Source of the DNA: UBA5239 sp031548025
GTDB lineage: Bacteria; Verrucomicrobiota; Lentisphaeria; Victivallales; Victivallaceae
Assembly (NCBI GenBank): GCA_031548025.1
Contig: JAVBRM010000058.1
Coordinates: 45,707 to 109,706, forward strand
Reading direction: 5' to 3'
Length of the DNA stretch: 64,000 nucleotides
The notes beneath the pieces are model-generated. The model was not told the DNA's origin and did no database searches. It saw only the letters and a program-made list of their open reading frames with translations. Positions within the stretch are counted from its first letter, which is position 1. The number at the start of each line of letters is the position of its first letter. The position numbers were made by a program, and so were the translations under genes. Shown piece by piece: positions 52,652-61,672 of this stretch.

Positions 52652-54745
52652 TTATTTGTGAGAGTGGGTGATTACGCCGGTTTCGATTAATTGTACGAAA
52701 ATACAATTGACGATCTTCAATTCGGCGCCGCAGACGAAATGCGGAACATTATTCAGCCTGGCAGTGAATTGGTTGTAGCTGTTTTGCTGCAATCGGTCCG
52801 CAATCTGCAGGATCTCCGAGGTTCCGGTACCATCGGGGAAATAGTTTTTGTCATTGGGCAGAATAATACCTTCGTTGGTGATTTTGGTAACTTTTTTCCC
52901 TTCGAAGTCAACGAAATAGAATTTATGAATCGGATCGGCGCGGTGGGCGTCGAGCAAAGCGTCCAGTACCGCTTCCAGCCGCAATTCCAGGCCGGCAGTC
53001 CCCAGGTAGGAGCCATCGGGGTTGAACATCGGATAACGGCAGATAATACGATGGGTGCCAAGCGCGCCCTGGTAGGTCTGACTCCAATAGATCTGACGGT
53101 CGCGTCCCTGGTTGTCCGGAGAGTTCCAGCACTGTTTGTAAGCTTCAAACTTCGGCGGGTCATAGGTCCCCGGAAAGCTGTAGCCGGATTGATTTTCCCA
53201 AGCGACAAACAAGCGCTGAATCAGGCTGTTGTCGGTAAGAATCCGCATGAAATTGTCCTGGACGATTTTGTTACTGTCAAAACGGGATGCGATGACCTTG
53301 TGGCAGATATGAACGAACTGGGCGCTGTCGATCAGAGGACGTTGAGGCGGTTTGTCCGAAGGGATCAGGACCATCTGTTTGAGGGCTACCGGATAAGCAT
53401 AAAAGTCGGATTCCAGGGAATAGGGGGGAGAAGTGTCCCGGGACTGATACTGGGCATTGGTGAAATATTCGGCGTTTTTGTCCGGAGAGCGCGAATTGGT
53501 GTATTCCGCCAGATTGTCGGCGAACATGATCAACTGGGTTTGCGCCAGGAGGAAGTTTTTTTCCACCATGACGGCCAGAGAGTCGGTAAATGACTGAAAC
53601 TTTACCAGTTCCGCCATTCGCGAGGTGTACCGCTGTTCGACTGACTTGGTTCGGTAAAGCGCCACGAACAGAAAGGCCAGCAGAATAACGAACAGCATAC
53701 TGATGACCAGAGTACTCTTGATCCGGTTGTTGTACAAAGTCCGGACCACTTTCCGGAAAGGGTTGTCGGGGAATGCCGAGACTTCGGTGTTGTAAATGAA
53801 ACTTCTGACGTCGGAAGCCAGTTGTGCGACGGTCTGATAACGCTGTTTCGGATCGGGCTTGGTGGCTTTTTTGATGACGGCCCTGATTTCGGAACTGATT
53901 TTCAAGCCGTGTTGAATGTGCCATTGGCTCATTTCCACGACCGTGTCCTCGGTTGACATTTTAGAACGTTCATCCTGGCCGTGCCGCAGGGTGACCAGCT
54001 CAAAAAGAATCACGCCGAGAGCATAAATATCGATGAGAAAAGTCGTCGTCTTTTCCTTGAAAACTTCGGGCGGCAGATAGTCGGGGGTACCGGCGATCCG
54101 CTCGGGATGGGTACCGGCCTGGCGGGCGCAACCCCAGTCCATGACGTAAACCTCGCCGAATTGCCCTACCATGATGTTTTCCGGCTTCAAATCGCCATGG
54201 ACGATATTCTGGCTGTGACAGTATTGAATGACTTCGCAGACTTTGAGAAAATATTCCAGACGCGAATACAGGGCTTTCTGCTCCTGGTCATAGGTGAATT
54301 TACGAGCGCCATATGCCTCGCGGGCGTCTTTGATGAATTTCGTCAGGGTCGAGCCGTTGATCAGCTTCATGACCACTTCCCAATTGCCTTCTTTGCTTTT
54401 GCCCATATTGTAAATCGGCACGATCGAAGGGTGGTCCAGCCGGGCATTCAGGCGGCATTCTTCCAGGAAGGATTTGATAACCTGCGGATCGTCCTTGTAA
54501 AGATGGTTAAGGGATTTGACCGCGACGACCCGGTCAAAGATCAGGTCTTTGGTCTTGGCAATCTGTCCGACTCCCCCCGTGGCAAAGTAGCAGATCAAGC
54601 GGAAACGGTCGGAAAAGCAGTAACTGTCGCTTTCTATGTGTTCCAGTTCGGTGATGAGGTCGGCGCCGGGCAGCTGTTCCCCCTCCGCTTGCATGATGAC
54701 GGTAACATCCTGTTCATCGGGATTGATCGCCGTTTGTTGGTTCAT
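52652..54745 (-). CDS. Hanks-type serine/threonine kinase with membrane helix and Cache-like sensor
   Basis: The kinase domain covers residues ~45-320. It has the Gly loop (ATGGVG, 55-60), VAVKSL (Lys77), HGDLKPEN (catalytic Asp185; the usual HRD is HGD), and DWG in place of DFG (Asp203), with GTPDYLPPEV. A membrane helix lies at ~344-364 (STLVISMLFVILLAFLFVAL). The ~330-residue C-terminal part is extracytoplasmic and looks like a (d)Cache sensor (YPMFNPDGSYLGTAGLELRLEAVLD). It should phosphorylate cytoplasmic targets in response to an external ligand. It is transcribed convergently with yggL and shares its intergenic space with dapA. Confidence 0.87.
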   Translation of the reverse strand: MNQQTAINPDEQDVTVIMQAEGEQLPGADLITELEHIESDSYCFSDRFRLICYFATGGVGQIAKTKDLIFDRVVAVKSLNHLYKDDPQVIKSFLEECRLNARLDHPSIVPIYNMGKSKEGNWEVVMKLINGSTLTKFIKDAREAYGARKFTYDQEQKALYSRLEYFLKVCEVIQYCHSQNIVHGDLKPENIMVGQFGEVYVMDWGCARQAGTHPERIAGTPDYLPPEVFKEKTTTFLIDIYALGVILFELVTLRHGQDERSKMSTEDTVVEMSQWHIQHGLKISSEIRAVIKKATKPDPKQRYQTVAQLASDVRSFIYNTEVSAFPDNPFRKVVRTLYNNRIKSTLVISMLFVILLAFLFVALYRTKSVEQRYTSRMAELVKFQSFTDSLAVMVEKNFLLAQTQLIMFADNLAEYTNSRSPDKNAEYFTNAQYQSRDTSPPYSLESDFYAYPVALKQMVLIPSDKPPQRPLIDSAQFVHICHKVIASRFDSNKIVQDNFMRILTDNSLIQRLFVAWENQSGYSFPGTYDPPKFEAYKQCWNSPDNQGRDRQIYWSQTYQGALGTHRIICRYPMFNPDGSYLGTAGLELRLEAVLDALLDAHRADPIHKFYFVDFEGKKVTKITNEGIILPNDKNYFPDGTGTSEILQIADRLQQNSYNQFTARLNNVPHFVCGAELKIVNCIFVQLIETGVITHSHK

Positions 54746-54763
54746 GTTAATAACCCCCAGAAT

Positions 54764-54786
54764 AAAAAAGCCTCCCGCAGGAGGCT
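54764..54786 (-). terminator. Intrinsic terminator after dapA
   Basis: AGCCTCC (54769-54775) pairs with GGAGGCT (54780-54786); on the minus strand it ends in six T. It separates dapA from the kinase gene. Confidence 0.88.
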
Positions 54787-54805
54787 GGGAATCAATAATC
54801 CGGTA

Positions 54806-55678
54806 CTAAATAAGGCCGCACTGGCGCATGGCCTTGGCCAATGTATTTCTCGCGGAATCGCTGATCGGGCATAGAGGCAGACGGTATACTTCGTCAACCA
54901 TGCCCTTCATGGCCATTGCCGCCTTGACCGGAATCGGGTTGGACTCGACAAACAGATCCCGGAACATGCAAAAATACTTCATATGAAGTTCGCGGGCAGT
55001 GGCATAATCGCCGGCCGCCGCCGCATCGACCATTTGTTTCAGTTCAGCCGGGATAATATTGGAGGCCACGCTGATGATACCTTTGGCGCCGACCGCCATC
55101 ATCGGCAGAGTCAGGCTGTCGTCACCGCTCAGGATGGTGATGTCGCAGATATCGAGAATCGTGGAAACGCGCTCGACGCTGCCGCCGGCTTCTTTCAGGG
55201 CCACGACATTGGAGTTTTTGCTCAAGCGGGCGACGGTTTCAGGGGCAATGGCCACGCCGCAGCGGCCCGGCACGTTGTACAGAACGATCGGCAGCCCGAC
55301 TTTGTCGGCCACTTCCGAGAAATGCCGGTAAAGCCCTTCCTGGGTCGGCTTGTTATAATAAGGAGTCACCTGCAGTGAGGCATCGGCTCCGGCTTCTTTG
55401 GCCAATTTGGTCATTTCCAACGCTTCTTCGGTGGAGTTGGCTCCGGTTCCCGCCACGATCTGGCAACGTTTGTTGGCGGTCTGAATAGCGGTTTCGATCA
55501 CTTTCATATGTTCTTCATAAGAAAGAGTTGGCGATTCACCGGTGGTACCGACCGGGACGATACCGTCCACGCCGGCGGCGACTTGCAGCTCCACCAATTG
55601 TTTCAGACGCCCGTAATCCACTTCGCCTTGAGTGTTGAAGGGGGTCACTAACGCTGTATAAACACCTTGCATATTCAT
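54806..55678 (-). CDS. dapA: 4-hydroxy-tetrahydrodipicolinate synthase
   Basis: The ATG at 55678 follows GGAG with a seven-base spacer, giving 290 residues, the normal length; a longer frame to 55711 lacks this site. Signatures are ALVTPFNTQGEVDY, VPVGTTGESPTLSYEEH (with the Thr-Thr pair), YYNKPTQEGLYRHF with the catalytic Tyr, YNVPGRCGV and VVALKEAGG with the Schiff-base Lys. It condenses pyruvate and aspartate semialdehyde in lysine/diaminopimelate synthesis. The gene is alone, followed by a terminator. Confidence 0.95.
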   Translation of the reverse strand: MNMQGVYTALVTPFNTQGEVDYGRLKQLVELQVAAGVDGIVPVGTTGESPTLSYEEHMKVIETAIQTANKRCQIVAGTGANSTEEALEMTKLAKEAGADASLQVTPYYNKPTQEGLYRHFSEVADKVGLPIVLYNVPGRCGVAIAPETVARLSKNSNVVALKEAGGSVERVSTILDICDITILSGDDSLTLPMMAVGAKGIISVASNIIPAELKQMVDAAAAGDYATARELHMKYFCMFRDLFVESNPIPVKAAMAMKGMVDEVYRLPLCPISDSARNTLAKAMRQCGLI

Positions 55679-55821
55679 TACCTTACTCCGATCAATTAGG
55701 TTGTTTTTCACCTATTAAGATAACAGGCGGCATCGAAATTTCAACTCTAAAGCGTAAAAAATAACAGACTTTGAACGAGTAGGCGACGACCCCGCCGGAG
55801 AGACGACACCGCCAAAAAGAA

Positions 55822-55866
55822 GTCGGACAGGTCAGACATGTCGGACTCGTCGGACTTGTCGGACGG
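55822..55866. repeat. GTCGGACNN array (copy 4, five units)
   Basis: GTCGGACAG, GTCAGACAT, GTCGGACTC, GTCGGACTT and GTCGGACGG are contiguous 9-bp units with four of five matching GTCGGAC exactly. It is the clearest copy of the family. Confidence 0.8.
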
Positions 55867-55907
55867 TTTTGGGCGTGATGATCCAAGTTTATAAGTCGAC
55901 AATGTCC

Positions 55908-55996
55908 ACTCTTTGGACTTTTGGCGGTCTCGTCACGACTCTGCCGGAGAGAGAAAAATGACACAAAGAACAAAAAAGGACGAAAAGGACAGTTGA
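55908..55996. repeat. CGCCAAAA-type repeat, mixed orientation
   Basis: The DNA first carries the block in reverse orientation (GGACTTTTGGCGGTCTCGTC, 55915-55934) and then the AAAAATGACACAAAGAAC / GGACGAAAAGGACAGT blocks in forward orientation. The pieces match the copies at 17050-17186 and 33474-33535 but are rearranged. Confidence 0.5.
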
Positions 55997-56088
55997 ATTT
56001 CGAGATGAATGTTGTTTTTTGCCCTCAGTCTTTTTTTGATGATCGACTTATTCCAGATAAATTTCATCTTTTTTTTAACAGGGGGGTA

Positions 56089-56136
56089 TTGACAGAATCG
56101 GGATTAAGGGTTATAATTTTGTTAAATGCATTTAAC
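56089..56136 (+). promoter_or_regulatory. Promoter and operator of the LacI cassette
   Basis: TTGACA (56089-56094) and TATAAT (56112-56117) are 17 bp apart. A perfect 16-bp palindrome, GTTAAATGCATTTAAC (56121-56136), follows the -10 box at the expected transcription start, a typical LacI-family operator position for autorepression. Confidence 0.85.
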
Positions 56137-56148
56137 AGGAGATTTGAT

Positions 56149-57159
56149 ATGGCTAACGGAATAACCCTCGGCAAACTGGCGGAGCTGGCTGGAGTATCAC
56201 CGGCAACAGTATCCATTGTGCTGAACCGGAGGCCATTAGCCAAGCGGATTCCGGATAAAACCCAGGAGAAAATTCACCAGTTGGCCAGTAAACATAATTA
56301 CCACCCGAATCAATTGGCCAAGGCCATGAAAAGTCAGTCGACCGGAATTATCGGATTTATTTGCGGCGACATCAATATGCCTTATTACGCGGAGCTCTGT
56401 TCGGAATTGACTTTTGCCGCCGAAAAACGCGGCTATAACCTGATGGCGATGTTGACCCAGTGGAGTTATGAGAAGGAAATCAATGCCTTGGAGCGGCTCT
56501 TTTCCCGGATGGTGGATGGGGTGATCATTATTTCCAATGCGTTCAGCGAGCACAACAAACGAACGGATAATTTCCGCCGCCCCGGAGTGCCGCTGGTAAC
56601 GATGACCGATTTCAAAGGTCCGGGAGTATGTGCCGTGTTTTCGAATTATTTGCCGGGCATGGACGCTTTGTTCACCTTGCTGACCGCAAACGGCTATCGC
56701 AGAATCGCGCTGGCGGATTACAGTGACTATCCGCTTAAGTATGAAGCCTATAAAGCGTGTGCGATAAAGCACGGAATTAGCGAACAACGTTTTGATGCCA
56801 GGAATTATCCGGAACATTCGTTTGATGAAATATCGCGGGGTATCCGCCTGGATCTTCCCGAGGTTCTGATCTGTTCTTCGGATTATGTCGCCACTCAGAT
56901 TATCAGCCGTCTGGCCTTGGCGGGACTGAGGATTCCGGAAGATATTTCGGTAGTCAGCATCGACGGAACCCAATGGTCGGAATCCTACAATCCGCCTCTG
57001 ACCGCGATTAAACAGGATATTCCCGGATTGGCCGAAGCCTCGCTTGATATCCTGTTCGGCATTATCAACGGCAACCATGAAATCATCGAAAAAAGCATTC
57101 CGACAACCTTGTCGGTTCACAAAAGTGTAAAACTATTTAATCCGGAGTTTACAATATGA
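56149..57159 (+). CDS. LacI-family transcriptional regulator (cassette 4)
   Basis: The ATG at 56149 gives 336 residues and starts with the LacI helix-turn-helix: ITLGKLAELAGVSPATVSIVLNRRPLAKRIPDKTQEKIHQLASKHNYHPNQLAKAM, with the hinge SQSTGIIGFI. The sensor domain follows (INMPYYAELCSELTFAAEKRGYNL, RMVDGVIIIS, YRRIALADYSDY, LICSSDYVATQIISRLALAG, SVVSIDGTQWSESYNPPLTAI). It probably represses the downstream pseudopilin and glycosidase genes in the absence of its sugar. GGAGA lies upstream; the stop overlaps the pseudopilin start by ATGA. Confidence 0.93.
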   Translation: MANGITLGKLAELAGVSPATVSIVLNRRPLAKRIPDKTQEKIHQLASKHNYHPNQLAKAMKSQSTGIIGFICGDINMPYYAELCSELTFAAEKRGYNLMAMLTQWSYEKEINALERLFSRMVDGVIIISNAFSEHNKRTDNFRRPGVPLVTMTDFKGPGVCAVFSNYLPGMDALFTLLTANGYRRIALADYSDYPLKYEAYKACAIKHGISEQRFDARNYPEHSFDEISRGIRLDLPEVLICSSDYVATQIISRLALAGLRIPEDISVVSIDGTQWSESYNPPLTAIKQDIPGLAEASLDILFGIINGNHEIIEKSIPTTLSVHKSVKLFNPEFTI

Positions 57160-57824
57160 TATTCAAGCATTCATTCAAATTCACGCTCATTGAGCTCCTG
57201 GTCGTGATCGCGATTATCGCAATCCTGGCCGCCATGTTGCTGCCGGCATTGAACAGTGCCCGGGGCAAAGCCAAAGACATCAAATGTACTTCCAACTGGA
57301 AACAGATCGGGTTGGCATTCAATGGCTATGCCGAGGATAACCAGCTATTTACGCCCAGGTACACCTATGGAGCAACGTATATCTACCCATATATAAAATG
57401 GGCGGATTTCCTGGTGACGTATATTGATCCGAACATGAAAGTAACCGGGCAGAAAACATATGTCAAATTGCCGATATTCAGTTGTCCGGCGCAAGCCAGA
57501 CCACTCGCGGCGAGCGGGGCCATCGGACAGCACTACGGCATCAATTATTACGCATGGGATTCCGATATCGCCAATTCCGGACCTTTCTTCAAACGGGTCA
57601 GAAAGCCATCTCAACGGATGTTGGCTGCCGACATCCGCCTGCCGGCGAATACTGATTGTCATTTCTCGGATTCGATGTATACCAATGCCGCTTATCAAAG
57701 CCGCCATATCAATAACAAAGGTTCCATTTATCTTTACGGCGATCTTCATGTCGACGGTAGAGTTTTGTCCGAAGTACCATCCAGCAAATATGACAATTTC
57801 TGGGGTCACAACACCGCAAACTAA
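57156..57824 (+). CDS. Pseudopilin (cassette 4)
   Basis: The class III signal reads SFKFTLIELLVVIAIIAIL, with Lys before the Phe. Glu5 is present and the conserved Cys follows (IKCTSNWKQIG). The C-terminus has SRHINNKGSIYLYGDLHVDG, a variant of H-X9-DG. The start overlaps the LacI stop, so regulator and pseudopilin are made from one message and coupled in translation. The glycosidase starts 26 bp after it. Confidence 0.9.
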   Translation: MIFKHSFKFTLIELLVVIAIIAILAAMLLPALNSARGKAKDIKCTSNWKQIGLAFNGYAEDNQLFTPRYTYGATYIYPYIKWADFLVTYIDPNMKVTGQKTYVKLPIFSCPAQARPLAASGAIGQHYGINYYAWDSDIANSGPFFKRVRKPSQRMLAADIRLPANTDCHFSDSMYTNAAYQSRHINNKGSIYLYGDLHVDGRVLSEVPSSKYDNFWGHNTAN

Positions 57825-57850
57825 GCCCTTATCAATGAAAGGAATTACCG

Positions 57851-60800
57851 ATGAAACTATTTTTTCTCTGTTGTCTGATCTGCCTGACGGCAATGGCCGA
57901 CCCATTCCCGCCGTTTGAATCGCTGAAACCGCCGGTCCTGATGCCGGCCGATGCGAAACTTACCGTGTCGAAGGAAGGACACTTCCTGGTCAACGGCGTT
58001 CCGCGTTATCTCGAAGGAGTGATATATTACGAAGGAAACAGCGCCGAGGTTTCCAAGCCGACTTACGGTTATCCCGAGGACCTGAAATGGCTCTATGAAT
58101 CGACTCAGGATTACAAGGAGTTGCAACGGATCGGATTCGATACGGTCGGCACCGCCGCTCCCAACTGGTGGATTGACAAATACCGCCCGAAAAAGAATTA
58201 CATCCGGCTCGGTTTCAATGAGCAAATGCTGTTCCGTTTCGCCAAATCCGGGTTGCCGGTGTATGTGGATTTTACCTGTGCCGGATGGCATCAGGGGGCT
58301 TTAAAATACAAGGAAGGGGAGTTGCCCTCAGAAGACGCCTTCACCGTCAAGGGTATCGGCAATTATCACTGGATGCCCTACAGCGTCACTACTCCCGAGG
58401 GCAAACAGCTCTGGCGGGAAATGTGGACATACGGCGCTCGTTATTTCCTCAACCATGGTATCAAGCCGATGGTTTATGAGTTGTTCAATGAACCGGATTA
58501 CAACGACTGGAGCGAGTTCAACCGCAAGCTCTTTTCGGACAGAATGAAAGAAAAATACCACGGCAAGCTCGACGAGCTCAACCGGGACTGGCGGACTCAA
58601 TACCGGAGTTTTGAAGAAATCGGCCAGTTCAAGCGGCAGGCGGAAAACCCGGCTCTCTGTATCGAATGGTTTAAGTTTATGGAAGACGTATTTGCCGATA
58701 TTTGCGCGGAGGGGGTCAAGGCCATTCGCGAGATCGATATCCGCCCGGAAGCCGGATTCTGTGTCCAACCGCTCTCCTTGCAAGGTACCAATATCAATTT
58801 ATTTAAAGTCAACCGCCATATGAATATGATTTGCAGCGGCACGGGCGGCGGTGACCTGACCCATACCTATCTCCTTCGGGCGTTGGCCGACGGCAAACCG
58901 ATTTTTGACGGCGAGGCCTATATGGGCAAGACCCGGCAGAGCTTCCGCGATAAAATCTGGCTGCAGTATGCCCGCGGTTTCAATGCGACCTACATCTTTA
59001 AATGGTGCCGCCGCCCCGGCGATAAAAGATGGGGCATGGAAAACGGCGGTAAGCTGTTAGCCGAGGTTTTTCCGTATATGATGCTGAATCCTTATTCGGT
59101 GCCGACCGAATCGCTGCTGGGGCTGATGGACGCCAAAAAGGAAATTTCCCAGGTTTCCGATCTTTTCACGCCCCGTGACCGCGGCGTCAAACGGCAGGTG
59201 GCGGTGTTGTTTTCGTATCCGGCGCAACGGCTGGGACGTGCCGCCGGCAGCACCAGCAGCAATCTGGTGTCCAGTTATACCGAAGCCCTGGAATACGCTC
59301 ATATCCCCCTTGATCTGATCCTGGAGGAACAACTGGAATCCGGACGCCAGAACCGTTATCCGGTAATTATCGTTGCCGGAGCCGAAACCGGAATGCCGGG
59401 TACTCTCGCCAAGTGGGAAGAATATGTGAAAAATGGTGGAATTCTGATCTTCGCCCAGGAAGCCATGCAGTTGAACGAATATGGCTTCGAACGCGAAAAC
59501 AATCAATTCCCCGGCATAAACCCCGGCAAGGATACGAGGGGCGAAAGCGCCGTGATAAAATTCAACGGCGGTGAATTCAACGCGGCCCTCGCCAAAGAGG
59601 GTGCGCCGGACAAATCCTGGAAGGCTCTCGCTTCACTGGGTTCCAAGCCGGTTTTATTCGAAAAGCAACTGGGCAAAGGCAAGCTGATTTACCTGAATGC
59701 CAAAATGCCCGGCGACAGTCTGGCCGGAATGCTTACCGCCCTCCTGGCCCGGGAAAACATCACTCCGGTATGCCGGACCTTTGATGCCGCCGGCAATGGC
59801 GAACTGCATGATATCGAGGTGGTCAAGGCGCAACGTGACGGCTTTACCGGTTATGTGCTTTTCAACCGCAGCCTGGCCCCCAAGCTGGTGCGTTTCGTAC
59901 CCGGCGAAAGGAAGATTTTTCTGGATATCGCCAGCGGTTACATTCCTGAATGCACCGACCGGGGTATGATCCTGAAATTGATGCCGAACCAAGCGGTGAT
60001 CCTGGCGGGAGCCGATGCCGCGGCACTGGAAAAACGCTTCGGCAAACGTGAAACCCGCAGTTATGCCGACCTTGAAAAAGAAGGGTTGGCCTGGTTGGAA
60101 ACATACCGCAGTCGGGAGGTGGAAAAGAAACAGGCCTTTACTGTTGACCAGAACCTGGTCAAAACTGTCGATCTCAGATCCTATGCCAACCGTGATTTTG
60201 TCGACCGGGTGGCGGGCGACGGCAAAGGCGGCTGGACCGACCAGGGCGCGAATAGTCTGCATAATGTGCCATGGGGAATTAACGATTGCAACGGTGTGCC
60301 ATTCGACTTTATCCGGACCGACCAGAATGAGGAGCGTACCTGTATCGTCCTGGGCTCGAAATCTTCGCCGGAGCTGCCGCTGGAGGTCAAAGGCATCAAG
60401 GTGGAATCCAAAGCCGGGCGGCTGTTTTTCCTGCATGCTGCTGCCTGGTCGGAACCGGCCGGTTCTGTCGTCGCGCAGTACCGGATCAATTACGCCGACG
60501 GCTCCACGGCCGATATTCCGATTCGTTTCAACATCGAAACCGGCGACTGGTTCTGGAGCGGTAAACGCTTGAGTTCGATGGAATATGTACCCGGATTCAT
60601 CAATTCGGAAAAACGCGGACTGTTTGTCTGGAGTTGGCAAAACCCGCACCCGGATAAAACCATCGATACTATCGACCTGATTTCGGCCGACACCAAAGTA
60701 ACCCAGATCGTTGCGGGAATTACCCTGGAATTGCCGACAGCCAATCCGGACGTAACCGTACCGATGGCTATTTCCAAGGTTTCCGGCTGGAATAAAGCAT

Positions 60801-61642
60801 CCGCCATGTTCGAAAACGGAATCGTGTCGACACGGTTCGACGAAGCGAAACCATGGGCCGGAATCAGTGCCAAATTCGCCGAAATCCAGATTCCGACCGA
60901 TTTTACCGACGCCGAACTCCACTTCGATATCGCTTTTGAGGGAAAACAGGTGATGCCGCTGCAGATAAAAATCGGTAAATCCGCCAAGTATTATCCGTTC
61001 GATTCATTCACCGGCGCGCCTGATGCCGAGGGTTGGCAAAAGGTCGCTTTTTCGCTGATTCCGGTCATGGCCGACTTTCGTGCCGGATTCGATGAGTTCG
61101 CCATTCAGATGATCAACAGAGGCGAACCCCGCTCCAATTTCCGGCTCCGGAATTTGCGGCTGATTCAGAAGAGGGAGCTGGATTATCTCGATCCCATACG
61201 GTTGAAAGCCGGTTCATGGGGAGGCGTCAAAGCCCTCCTGAACAGTGATATGATTGAATTGCGGCTTGACGATAAATCAAAAAGTTGGAGCGGCGTCACT
61301 CTGCAAATCTCCACTCCGCTAAAAATACCGGCGGGCGCTTCGACATTCAAATTCGAAGTCAATGGCGGGGTGGACCAGTGGGGCAAACAGGATAAGGGCG
61401 GCCAGCAATTTCAGGTCGCTTTCAACCGTGTCAATGAAGCCGGTGAAAAACTGAAGTCAATTTATGTCACGCCGGCGGATCTGACAATCGACACCGATCC
61501 GCAGACCTGGCAAACCGTAACCCTTCCGCTGGACCGGCTGACCACCAAAGATACCGTCGGCATCACCGGAATTTCGTTCCAGTTCAAAGGCCTTCCGGCG
61601 GAACGCTCCGGAATTCAGCTCCGCAAACTCCGCTTCGAATAA
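57851..61642 (+). CDS. Very large secreted GH42/clan-A-like glycosidase
   Basis: The 1263-residue protein has a signal peptide (MKLFFLCCLICLTAMA). Residues ~35-420 are a clan-A-type barrel: FLVNGVPRYLEGVIYYEG, acid/base Glu214 in ELFNEPDYNDW, and probable nucleophile Glu355 in IFDGEAYMG. Next (~445-640) is a glutamine-amidotransferase-like domain (VAVLFSYPAQRLG, YPVIIVAGAETGMPGT, NGGILIFAQEA), as in GH42 trimerisation domains. The remaining ~600 residues contain several beta-sandwich modules (e.g. ELHFDIAFEGKQVMPLQIKIG, STFKFEVNGGVDQWG). It is coupled to the LacI gene and pseudopilin upstream. Substrate likely a beta-galactoside or similar; not determined. Confidence 0.82.
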   Translation: MKLFFLCCLICLTAMADPFPPFESLKPPVLMPADAKLTVSKEGHFLVNGVPRYLEGVIYYEGNSAEVSKPTYGYPEDLKWLYESTQDYKELQRIGFDTVGTAAPNWWIDKYRPKKNYIRLGFNEQMLFRFAKSGLPVYVDFTCAGWHQGALKYKEGELPSEDAFTVKGIGNYHWMPYSVTTPEGKQLWREMWTYGARYFLNHGIKPMVYELFNEPDYNDWSEFNRKLFSDRMKEKYHGKLDELNRDWRTQYRSFEEIGQFKRQAENPALCIEWFKFMEDVFADICAEGVKAIREIDIRPEAGFCVQPLSLQGTNINLFKVNRHMNMICSGTGGGDLTHTYLLRALADGKPIFDGEAYMGKTRQSFRDKIWLQYARGFNATYIFKWCRRPGDKRWGMENGGKLLAEVFPYMMLNPYSVPTESLLGLMDAKKEISQVSDLFTPRDRGVKRQVAVLFSYPAQRLGRAAGSTSSNLVSSYTEALEYAHIPLDLILEEQLESGRQNRYPVIIVAGAETGMPGTLAKWEEYVKNGGILIFAQEAMQLNEYGFERENNQFPGINPGKDTRGESAVIKFNGGEFNAALAKEGAPDKSWKALASLGSKPVLFEKQLGKGKLIYLNAKMPGDSLAGMLTALLARENITPVCRTFDAAGNGELHDIEVVKAQRDGFTGYVLFNRSLAPKLVRFVPGERKIFLDIASGYIPECTDRGMILKLMPNQAVILAGADAAALEKRFGKRETRSYADLEKEGLAWLETYRSREVEKKQAFTVDQNLVKTVDLRSYANRDFVDRVAGDGKGGWTDQGANSLHNVPWGINDCNGVPFDFIRTDQNEERTCIVLGSKSSPELPLEVKGIKVESKAGRLFFLHAAAWSEPAGSVVAQYRINYADGSTADIPIRFNIETGDWFWSGKRLSSMEYVPGFINSEKRGLFVWSWQNPHPDKTIDTIDLISADTKVTQIVAGITLELPTANPDVTVPMAISKVSGWNKASAMFENGIVSTRFDEAKPWAGISAKFAEIQIPTDFTDAELHFDIAFEGKQVMPLQIKIGKSAKYYPFDSFTGAPDAEGWQKVAFSLIPVMADFRAGFDEFAIQMINRGEPRSNFRLRNLRLIQKRELDYLDPIRLKAGSWGGVKALLNSDMIELRLDDKSKSWSGVTLQISTPLKIPAGASTFKFEVNGGVDQWGKQDKGGQQFQVAFNRVNEAGEKLKSIYVTPADLTIDTDPQTWQTVTLPLDRLTTKDTVGITGISFQFKGLPAERSGIQLRKLRFE

Positions 61643-61672
61643 AGTTGAGTTGTTTTTCAAGCTTGCGCTGTA

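Larger units (their letters stand above)
55679..56148. other. Gene-free region between dapA and the LacI cassette, rich in repeats
   Basis: These 470 bp hold a GTCGGACNN array (55822-55866), CGCCAAAA-type pieces in both orientations (55795-55820 and 55908-55996), and the LacI promoter and operator (56089-56136). A frame running upstream of the LacI start to 55921 passes through the repeats and the operator, so it is not regarded as coding. Confidence 0.8.

Noticed and set aside
55795..55870. CRISPR array
   Set aside because: The units are contiguous 9-mers without spacers, and no cas genes are present.
55921..56148. N-terminal extension of the LacI gene
   Set aside because: The extension crosses dispersed repeats, the promoter and the operator palindrome; the ATG at 56149 has a proper ribosome site and starts the helix-turn-helix.
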